Positions 46,201-55,656 of a stretch of DNA of 64,000 nucleotides are shown here, piece after piece. The translations under genes and the position numbers were made by a program. How positions within the stretch are numbered: position 1 is the first letter of the stretch; every line of letters begins with the position of its first letter. The stretch spans positions 551,980 to 615,979 of the forward strand of contig CAJNOI010000016.1 of assembly GCA_905250115.1 (NCBI GenBank). The letters are read 5' to 3'. The notes beneath the pieces were generated by a model. The model did no database searches, was not told the origin of the DNA, and saw nothing but the letters and a program-made list of their open reading frames with translations. The DNA is from Adineta steineri (lineage: Eukaryota; Rotifera; Eurotatoria; Adinetida; Adinetidae).

Positions 46201-49200
46201 AAAGCGATGAGTGTTCCGAGTAAACCTCCCAAAAGCAATGTACTTACGGCTGTCTATAGTGATTCAGATGATGACGATTTGTCTGATATATCAGAAAGAT
46301 CACGGGAAGAAGATATATCTGATCCGGTTATTCACAAAAATTTACCATCTCATGCTACTACGACTGGAGCTACAGATAACAAAATAAACCAATTATCTGC
46401 TGATTTATCCAAAGAAATTATAAAATCAGGTCTTCATTCTCCAGAAATTTCATCCAGAGCTTCAGCATTAGGTCTTCGTACATCAGAAACGTCACCTAAT
46501 TCAACAAATCAAAATTCAAATTTTAATAAAGATCTGAACGAGAAACAAGGACTGACTTCAGTAAATCCAAATGCTAATCAACAATCAACGACATCGCCAG
46601 CAAATGTTAAAACAAGTGGAGATGGTCGTACTTTAGAAAGATCTGATAGTGATGATACTATATCTGATATACCACCGATCGGATCATTAACAAATCCACA
46701 ACAGAGTGTACAAGCTCGTTGTCTTGAAAAATTTGCTAGTAATGAATCTCTATCGGAAGCCGGTAAACAGAATATCGTTGCATCACCAGATATGAGAACA
46801 AATGTTCAAGCTCGACGTCTTCAAAAATTTGCCAGTGATGATTCTATATCAGAGGCTGGTAAACAACCAACTTCATCAGCAAGAGATATGAAACCGATTG
46901 TACAAGCTCGTCGTCTTGAACAATATGCTAGTGATGATTCTATATCGGAGAGTGAAGTACCACCAATCGGATCATTAACGAATACCCAATCGAATGTACA
47001 AGCCCGACGTCTTGAGAAATATGCTAGTGATGATTCTATATCGGAGGCTGGTAGACAACCGACTGTAAAAGCTCGTCGTCTTGAGAAAACCGATAGTGAT
47101 GATTCTGTATCGACTACTAGTATACCGCCAATCGCTTCATTAACGAATAATCAACCGAATGTACAAGCTCGTCGTCTTGATAAATCTGATAGTGACGATA
47201 ATATTTCAGGTGCTGAATCTCAAGCAACAAAACAATCTGCTGCCGATACATTTTATTCACCTGTTGAATCAGTCGATGATGCAACTGATACTGAAGAACA
47301 ACCAGCAGATAGTTGGCATCAACGTGTAAAAAAGGAAATCAATCAAATTAGAACTCCGGATAATAAACAAACTCTGTCTCAAGCAAGAACACAAGATGAA
47401 AGTGATGATGATGACGATAGAAGTTCTTCTGAAGAATCTGAAAGTCAGAAAACACCATTACCAAGAGGAAAAATGGCGTTCGGTGAGCCAGATACATATA
47501 TACAGCTTGGTTGTAAACGGTTTATATACTAACACTATGTGTGTTTGTGGTGTATCTCTTTTTATGCCTATTTCATAATTGAATTTGACCGACATAACAG
47601 CTTTCTTCTTAGAATGTGTTTTTTAATCCCTTTCTTTTTCTTATTTAACACTTCTTTCAAATAATCGATACATTTATTCAACTTTATTTTTTTTATAGCT
47701 ACATTACCACTATCCGAATTAAAAGATTATGGTTATGATTTACATGATATACAATTAATGCAACCAACTGAAACAAGTCCAGTTGGTCTAAAATTAACTA
47801 AGCAACATGATCCATTACAATATATTATAACAGCTGTTGCTAAAGGAACAAAAGCAGATTTAGCTGGTCTTAAAGTTAATGATTGGCTTATTAAAGTTGA
47901 AGATAAAGATGTACGTTTAGTTGAATTTGCTGAAGTTTCACAAGATATTCGGCAATTATTAACTAATGCTGGTTTAATTAATATGGTTGTAGCAAGAAAG
48001 AAATCACCAACATCATCACCAACAATTAAACCAACTGAACAACTACGATCACCATTACCATCAACAGTATCAAAACCAGAATCAATTAGTCGTCAACAAG
48101 GAGGTATTTATGATTTTTCAATAGAATAAAAAACTTTTGATCATACGTTTATTGCTCTGTTTAGGTCAAATTCCAGCATCATTATTAACAACCGATATTA
48201 CACGCGATACACCTGATAATAATCAAGTTCGTTTTATACCTGATAAATCTCAACATTCACCACCAACACATTCTCCACGTTCACCAGTTTCAACACATGT
48301 TAACGCACCTGGTGGTCCATTATCAGTTGGCATAACAAATCCAATATCGGATGAAAATCAAACAAGATCTCCACGTTCACAAAGTCAATCGCCACGTCAT
48401 TCACCAACACGTGCATTTACTGTTAATCGACAACAAGAAGCATCATTAACTGATGAACGTATGTTTTCATTTATTTTCTTTTTCTATTTTATTAATCTTT
48501 CTTTCTTTTCTTAAAGCAGCATCCGATGAAATTGATCCAAATGATATTCGTAAAATTGAATTAAAAGAAGCATTAGGATTAGATTTTAATTCATTTATAC
48601 CTGAAGGTGATAGTAAAATTCAAACACATTTTATTAGTAATGTTCAACCATCATCAATGGCTGATAAAGCTGGTTTACGTGATGGAGATCGTATATTAAC
48701 AGTTAACGGTTATGATGTTAAAAATGCTATACATGAAGATGTTCGTCGTATGATGCAAGGAAAAAAACCATTACAATTAACAGTTGTCAATGATCCAAAA
48801 TATTTAGAATTAATTGAAAATGTCAAACGTAATCAACCTAAAGGAGAAGGTACAGAAGATAGTAATAATACTTTACCACCCGATTATGAAACAGTAGAGC
48901 AAGAAAAATCGGGTGGTGGTGTGAGTGGTAAAATGATTGTTTTTCTATTATGATTAGAATTATCGATCTATATTTTTTGTTTTTTTTCTTCTTTGTCTTA
49001 GATGTAACTAGTCGTAATCGTTCAATAGGAAAAAGTGTTACTAGTGATTCAGGTAGTGATTCAAATGTCGTACGTTCAAAACCCGGATCACCAAAATCAA
49101 TCAATGATGATCTATCAAAAGATTCTAATGCTTTATTTGTTGATGATAAAGGTCCCGTTCAAGGAAAACATTGTATTTTAAAAAAAGATCCAAGTTATAA

Positions 49201-52200
49201 TGGTTACGGTCTTTTATTACGTTATCAAAATGGTCTTCATTTAATAGATCAAGTTGAAGAAAACTCTCCAGCTTATAATTGTGGTTTACGTGAAGATGAT
49301 GTCATTATATTTGTTGATAAACGAAATGTTGAACAAATGACACATGATGACGTTAAAATACTTATTCGAAAATTATCATTATCAAATACAAATATTGATT
49401 TAATATTATTGAGAAAAAATGATATGGCACGATATAAAACTTATCAAGAAAAAAATACTGTCAATTGGCAACCACTTCTTCAAGATAAACTTTATCATGA
49501 AATACAACAAAGTAGGCAAATCACATATCGACGAAAATCATATTATAATAAATCATAAAAATTAATTAATCTTTGCATGATAATATATGTTTATAATATA
49601 TAACTAATTTAGCCTTGTATTTTTTGTTTAATTGCATGTCTTCTTTTGCCTGTGTGTTTCTTCCTTTTCAAAATCTTATAGATTATGCTTAGTATGTGTG
49701 TATTTGTGTATATTTTATCGTATACTCTAATCTAACAAAAATAAATAATCAACACTTGTCTTTTTGCATGTCACATACTTATGTAACTATACTAACTCTT
49801 TGCATGTACACTATTTCAATAACAATGGATTATATTTACCATTGGGCTTAGCCATACATTCATTATTCTTCTTCTTTTCTTACAGCTGAACAACACGATA
49901 CTGATAATAGTCGTTCAATAGATGATCCAGTAAGTGTTCCACGTAAACAATCAGTAACATCATCATCAGGTAAACAACAAGCACCAGCTCCACCAACATC
50001 ATCAGCTACTACACGTGTTTGTACTTTATATCCATCTGCTGAACGTACGGCAGGCTTTGCACTTAGTGGTAAAGCTCCTCCTCCATATGTTATTTGTCAA
50101 ATTGAAAAAAATTCTCCTGCTGAAAAAGCTGGTTTACTTATTAATGATACACTTTTATCAATAAATGGAAAATCAGTTACTGATATAAGTTACGAAGAAA
50201 CAGTTAAATTAATTAAAGAAGCACTTCAACAAAAAAGTGTTGAACTTGTTGTTCGAGATCAAGCCAACGATAATAAACAAGATCAAAAAAATATTAAAGT
50301 CGAACGTCAATCAACAACGAGTGATCAAAGATATAATTCTATGGGAAGTAGTGATAGCAATGCTTTAGGAAATCTTGGTAATACTGGAGGAGGAGAAGCA
50401 GGTGGTCGAGATGCCAATACAGTCGAACAATATCAAAGTATGTAAAAAATTAAACTATTAAAAAAAAGAATGCTTGAAAACTTTTTATTGGGGTTCTATT
50501 ATTTCTCATCTGAAGCTTTTGAACAACACTACCCAATGCTCACGGATGCCTTTGCATGATAAAAAACAAAAAAAACCTTTCTTAACTGACTATTGATATA
50601 ATGATTTCAGAGCTTATTAATTGTATGTTTTTATCTTTTCCCTATTTCATCAACAATGGTCAAATTTTAAACAAAAAAAAAATTTTTTTTCTTTCTCTTT
50701 TTCAAATGGTGTATTGTGCATTTTAGCTGCTGCCGTTGTGGATGGATAGGGGATTAGTCAACCTATATTGTCTTTTCACACATTCTCTAAGCTTAATACT
50801 GATGACAATAAATGCCGCTTGTTTCTTGACACTTTACAACACCAATTCTCACCAAAATAAACATACTCTAATAATTTCTTGTTTTTTTCGTTTTTTTCTC
50901 TCTCATTTAAGATCGAGGCAAGTCTTCCTCCTCCGCCGACGGCAGCAGCGTTCGTACGAAGAAATAAATTCCGATCGTAATCTTCAATGAGAGACTAATC
51001 ATCATTAATATATACATAATGTATATATATATATCTACTTAATTGAAAAAGAAAATAGAACATTTTTAATATAAAATATATATGCTCAAGGCAAGTTTTG
51101 CTTGAACTATTATAATTATTTCTTTTTTTTTGGCTTTAAAAAATTGATCCTGTTCGTTTGCCTATATTTTTTGCAATTTGGAGCTCTATTTTTTTTTATT
51201 ATTATTATTATTACTAAGTTCCAACTGCTTTTGCTCATTATTTAGTTCGGCATGTATTTTTGTTCTTTTTTTTTCTGCTGCTTTTTAGAACAGCGAAATA
51301 AAGAATTATCATATACGTTACGTCTTTGTCATTTACATCCAACTAATGGTGATGGTACACAAGCAGCAACATTTGGTTTTGAATTAAGTGAAGAACCTGA
51401 TTATGAATATCCATTAATATTACGTGTTAAACCACAATCACCAGCTGAAGGTGCTGGTTTACAATCACGTGATATATTATTAAAAATTAATGAACGTAAA
51501 ACCAAAGGTTTAGGTTATGAAAAAGCTAAAAAAGAAATTGAAAAAGCTAAACGTGATGGTCGATTGGAAATGCTTGTTGTCGATCAAGAAACATTTGATT
51601 ATTGTAAACGTTCAAAGAAACCATTGAAAGAACCTGAAATGAAAGTGAAACATATTTTTCCAAAAAGTAGGTCATCAGCAAGTTTTCATAAATTACCTGT
51701 TGCTGGAGCAACATCTTCATCACTTTCATCACGAGAAGATAGTGGAGAACAGTTAAGTAATAGTATTACTAAACAAGATGATAATAATCCATATTCTCAT
51801 CGTACATCGGATGCTTATCGTCTTTCGGTATCAAAAGAAACGGATTCTGAGAATGAAGATGAAAAACCAAATTTATCGCGAGAAAAATCATCTCCTGAAA
51901 TTTCATCACAACCTAAAACTGCACGCAATTCAGAAGCACCAGTTAAGTTTGATTTAACTACACCAACGAATGTTACTACTGATCAGCATCATCATAATGA
52001 ACAACCTTTGAAATTTCGTAATCGTGATGAAGTTACAGCACAACGCACAAGTGATTCTTCAGCTACAAGTCAAAATGCACCTAATTTATCACGATCAGCA
52101 ACATCACTACAACAGAAATCTGCTAAAGATTCAAAAGGATCAAAAGCAAAAGCTATACCACATGCAATTAATAATTTATTTCACAGAATTGGACATTCAA

Positions 52201-54647
52201 AATCATCAAAACGTTCGTGATTAATTTATGTCTTTTTCTTTTCTTTGCATGTAGCTATTTGGATATTCTCTATTTCATCTCATTATTCTCATTAATAATA
52301 TTTGTAATTTGTTATTTAAAACGTAGATTTTTTTGTAGGTTTTCTATATTTATGTCTATTAGTATAACTTCTTTACATTGTTATTTTCTTACTTTGCACA
52401 CACACACACACAGAAAAAATGCACATTTTGCATGTTCAGCACTAAATATCACTACAACTACTATAGATAAAAGCGAATATATATATATACATATATATAT
52501 ATATTTATTCATATTGCACGCACATCATGGACAGCTTGATATGTCTTTAGAAACGATATAATCACGGTAGGTTATTCAATGATTTCACTTAGATATTATT
52601 GTAATGTAGATAGTTTTAGAATAGAATTTAGTAATACTTTATATTTTAGAATACTTTGCACGTTGATTCTTTTTGTATTGATATAGACTATAATATGTAC
52701 ACAGATTTGATTAATGATAGATATTTTTCTTATCCTTGGCGGATGAAGATGATTTATATACTACAGATAGAGTGATGTCTTGACAAAAAACTCAGTGGAA
52801 ACTTTCATGAGTAATGAAAAAAGTAAAAACTATTGAGTTTAAACATACTATAGTCGTGAGTAAGATTAATTAAGATCGAATTCTTTTTGTAAATGAAAAA
52901 AGATTATATATATGTCATAGTAATTCGCCAGTTATTATATTTTTTATTTCTTTTTAGCTGATTATGATACTTCAATAAGACCAACGGTTAGTTCAAAGGG
53001 ACGTGCACCTTCGCCACCATCATCTCGTATTGAACATAATCATTTTGATTCACCATATGTATCACAATCACTCGATACAGTTATCAATAATCCAAATACT
53101 ACTGTACCTGCTTCATCTATTCAAGATACAGTACGTTCAACAGTATCAACTGGATCATTTGATTATTTGAGAGGTCCTCGCCGATGTGTACTCAAAGTAG
53201 ATCGTAATAAAGGTCTTGGATTTGTTCTTAGTGCCACCGGTGATTTTGATCATACAATTACTGCTGTTGAAAAAGTTAGAATATTAATTATGACTATAAT
53301 TTGGTTTATTATAAATATATCTTTATTTTCTATTCAATAGTATTCAGCAGCTGATGCAGCTGGTTTACAAATTAACGATGAAGTCTTGGAAGTCGATGGT
53401 GTAGATGTACGAACTGTTAAATATGAACAAGTATGTATATATTTAATATTCTACAAAAAAAAACGAATATTTTTTTATTCAGGTAGTTGAAATGCTCGTA
53501 TCTGCAATGCGAACAAATGATACTATTGACATGCGTGTTATTGATGGTCGTTCTCGTGATGTTTATCCATCGACAACTGATGTTGATAAACAAACAAATA
53601 CAAATCATATATTAAATAGCAATAATAATAATAATAATACAATAACAGGATCAACGACTCATTCACAACGTACAACAGCTGTTTTAGGTGATGATATATC
53701 TGATATAAACAGTTCAATTAGTCCATTTGATAGTCTTAATCAACAAAAAATTGCTACAAGTTATCCAAATTTACCTGGCCAATTAAAACATTTTGATAAT
53801 TTTACCAGTCGTGCACTTAGTGGAAGTGTACCTGCACTTGCTACTGGTATGTACCCATTCTAAATCTTTCTTTAATCATTTATTTCTCTTTCTTTAGGAA
53901 TTACAGCTTCGCCAGGTGCTCTTCATCATGCAAAAAGTATTTCAACTTCATCTGAAAGTAAATTTATTTTTCATTTTTATTTAAACTATAATAAAACTCA
54001 ATTTCATTTTATTCTATCTATTAATAGAAGGTTCAATAACTAGATTATCAGATATTTCATCACAAGATGCACCTGTTGCACGTCTTTGTCGTGTTCGAAA
54101 ATTTGCATCATCGCCATTCTATGGTTTCTTCTTATGTGGTGATCCAAAAAAACTCGGGTAATAATCCTCCCGTTCGAACTTTCTTTTTTCAATCATACTA
54201 TTATATTTGAATTTATTTCAGTCGAGTATTTATTTCCGATGTAACAAAACATTCACCAGCAGCTGTTTGTGGTTTACGTGATGGTGATCGAATTATTGAA
54301 ATAAATGGTTTAACTATTCATACATTAACTTATGAAACAATCTTAGATAAAATCAAACAACATATGGCACGTGATGATCTTGAATTACTTGTACTTGATA
54401 AAAAATCTGTGCATTGGTATCGTGAAAGAAATTATCCAATAACATCACGAACATTACCAACAATTGTTCATATTGAACCAATTATTAATGATACAACTTC
54501 AGACATACAATCATCATCAGAACTACCGTCTACACATACGAAAATGGTTGGATTTGCAGGTAAATTAATTTTATTTATATATAGAGAGAACTTTTTTTTC
54601 CAAGATGTTATTCTTTAGATCGACGAGTATCGAAAACGGGTCTTTAA
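43265..54647 (+). CDS. Nine-PDZ scaffold locus (NHERF/PDZK1-like), alternative 3' ends predicted
   Basis: ATG at 43265 (MMQVGTNQSATYHSQ), with a polyGln run near residue 35. PDZ positions: PDZ1 about 43420-43750 (split by an intron), PDZ2 44870-45130, PDZ3 47720-47995, PDZ4 48545-48810, PDZ5 49165-49440, PDZ6 50020-50265, PDZ7 51320-51600, PDZ8 53185-53560, PDZ9 54085-54420. Each keeps a G-phi-phi-phi carboxylate-binding loop (YGVHL, IGISL, VGLKL, YGLLL, GFALS, FGFEL, GFVLS, YGFFL) and an SPA-AGL helix start. Linkers are long, Ser/Pro/Gln-rich and disordered, one with tandem repeats. Introns between modules are phase 1. Stops inside the PDZ5 exon (49558) and PDZ7 exon (52220) mean not all nine domains are in one mRNA unless alternative donors are used. 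The last exon ends in KTGL, a class I PDZ ligand. Likely role: submembrane assembly of transporters and receptors, inferred from the family. Confidence 0.82.
46059..46103 (+). CDS. 45-nt exon of the nine-PDZ gene
   Basis: Acceptor TTTTTTTAG ends at 46058 and donor GTAAGT starts at 46104. The 45-nt exon is phase 1 on both sides, so it can be skipped without frame change. It encodes part of the disordered linker (GTSQNTPSTQSDARL). Confidence 0.7.
   Translation, partial: EPLKILHQLNQMLV
46621..47220 (+). repeat. Seven tandem protein repeats in a PDZ linker
   Basis: About 600 nt encode seven imperfect repeats of the type VQARRLEKYASDDSISEAG, some followed by a spacer PPIGSLTN. The first copy is degenerate. 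Each carries an SDD- or SDSDD-type acidic serine cluster fitting casein kinase 2 sites. The DNA copies have diverged while the protein motif is kept, which argues for selection on the peptide. It lies between PDZ2 and PDZ3. Confidence 0.85.
49002..49558 (+). CDS. PDZ5 exon with its own stop: alternative terminal exon
   Basis: Acceptor ends at 49001; the exon opens in phase 1 (DVTSRNRSIGKS) and runs through PDZ5 to TAA at 49556-49558. The paralogous gene at 19061-20137 stops just after the equivalent PDZ, supporting this as a true C terminus. The following 327 nt without coding look is long for an intron here and fits a 3'UTR. A weak donor (AAA|GTAGGC near 49510), also phase 1, could allow read-on to the next exon. 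Confidence 0.7.
49886..50437 (+). CDS. PDZ6 exon of the nine-PDZ locus
   Basis: Acceptor CTTTTCTTACAG ends at 49885, donor GTATGT begins at 50438, and both boundaries are phase 1. It encodes a Ser/Pro linker, PDZ6 (RVCTLYPSAERTAGFALSG, SPAEKAGLLINDTLLSING) and a Gly/Asn-rich tail. It has no ATG near its start, so it is an internal exon rather than a separate gene. Confidence 0.75.
50611..50622 (+). CDS. Candidate 12-nt microexon
   Basis: AGCTTATTAATT is flanked by ATGATTTCAG and GTATGTTTTT, good acceptor and donor sites. At 12 nt and phase 1 on both sides, it would add four residues without changing frame. It lies in the 850-nt interval between PDZ6 and PDZ7. Prediction only. Confidence 0.35.
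50727..50749 (+). CDS. Candidate mini terminal exon (tail AAVVDG)
   Basis: Acceptor GTGCATTTTAG ends at 50726. The next bases continue in the phase-1 frame as Ala-Ala-(Ala)-Val-Val-Asp-Gly followed by TAG at 50747-50749. GC content exceeds that of the surroundings. It would give PDZ6-ending isoforms a short tail. Confidence 0.3.
50912..50967 (+). CDS. Candidate mini terminal exon (basic Ser-rich tail)
   Basis: A pyrimidine-rich tract ending TTTAAG at 50911 precedes an open phase-1 frame reading RGKSSSSADGSSVRTKK and TAA at 50965-50967. Codons are unusually GC-rich (TCC TCC TCC GCC GAC GGC AGC AGC) against AT-rich flanks, which suggests a constrained sequence. It starts with the same split Asp or Asn codon as the last exon of the locus. 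Confidence 0.45.
51289..52220 (+). CDS. PDZ7 exon with its own stop: alternative terminal exon
   Basis: Acceptor GCTTTTTAG ends at 51288, phase 1. It encodes PDZ7 (LSYTLRLCHLHPTNGDG, TFGFELSEE, SPAEGAGLQSRDILLKINE), a long Ser/Thr/acidic disordered tail and a basic end (SSKRS) with TGA at 52218-52220. No donor in suitable phase is visible before the stop. The 737 nt that follow hold CA and TA repeats and look like 3'UTR plus intron. Confidence 0.75.
52958..54647 (+). CDS. PDZ8-PDZ9 terminal module
   Basis: Acceptor CTTTTTAG ends at 52957, phase 1 (ADYDTSIRPTVSSKG). Unlike earlier modules, the PDZ coding here is itself split by short introns in phases 0 and 2 (about 53273-53340, 53432-53482, 54159-54221). 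PDZ8 reads RRCVLKVDRNKGLGFVLS; PDZ9 reads RVFISDVTKHSPAAVCGLRD. A 29-nt final exon from 54619 ends DRRVSKTGL with TAA at 54645-54647. Confidence 0.75.
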
Positions 54648-55656
54648 TTTAAATGATTTTATACTTATTAGAAAAATATACAGAGTTTTAAGTGCTTGCC
54701 TCGTTTTCTTTTTCATTGTTTTTTTCTTCTGTATACAGAAATGTTTATGTACACCGTGTATGTTTTTACTTTTCTTTACTAAACAACCAAAAAATTTAAT
54801 ATAATAACTGTAGTGTGTAGTCTTCTCTTCTTTTTCCAACAGGAATTTGTCATCTGCCTCACATGTTCTGTTTTTTTTTCTTTAAGAATTTTATTGTACT
54901 TTTTCTTTTCTTTTTATGTATGAATATGTACGTTTTCTTTTGTTCTGTCTTGTTGTTATATTCTTGTCGATTTGTTTTTTTGTTTTGATCTTCTTTTTCT
55001 GCGTATATAGTTGTATTGTATGTGAAAAGAGAGAAAGATAGATAGTGAAGTATTCGCACATTTACACACATACATGTGAGGGTCAGATTCGTTAAAAAAT
55101 GCACTTTCTTTTTTTTTCTTCTTCTTCTTCTTTACCTACAATTCATTTCATAGTTCATTTTCGTATAGTAATATGTTGTCCATTTGATCTATAAAAATTT
55201 AACATATGTCTTTAAAGAAATTTTAATGAAATGAAATTAGAATCTTTATTATATTGAATATTTAATATAGATATTCTTTTGATATATTGGTTTACTTTGA
55301 AATTTTTATAAGTTACAAGTTATCATTAATTGTCATTTTTAATCATGAATTATATGTTTTTATTATCAGATTATTCTTTTGATATGTTTCAAAAAATATA
55401 GTGAGAATAGAAAGAGTTTAGATATTTCTCAAAAATTCAGTCAGTTTATTGTACTTATTTATTATCAAGCTTGCAACTGATATAATGAGAGCAGTTAATG
55501 TGTGGTAGTCTTTACATTACTTTACTAGAGAAAATAAGAAAAATATAAATTTAATTGTATGTACGAATAAATACAACAGAATAAGCCGATTTTATCAGAT
55601 TCTGAAATTGATCTATAAAATACAAATATTTAATAATGTTAGAAACAGTCTTTTGA
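54648..55656. other. Intergenic between PDZ locus and mucin gene
   Basis: AT-rich, including a strongly pyrimidine-biased part around 54690-55130. No credible ORF; convergent 3' ends. Confidence 0.5.

Noticed and set aside
49886..50437. PDZ6 exon as a separate single-domain gene
   Set aside because: No ATG near the acceptor, and boundaries are phase 1 like the other modules, so an internal exon is simpler.
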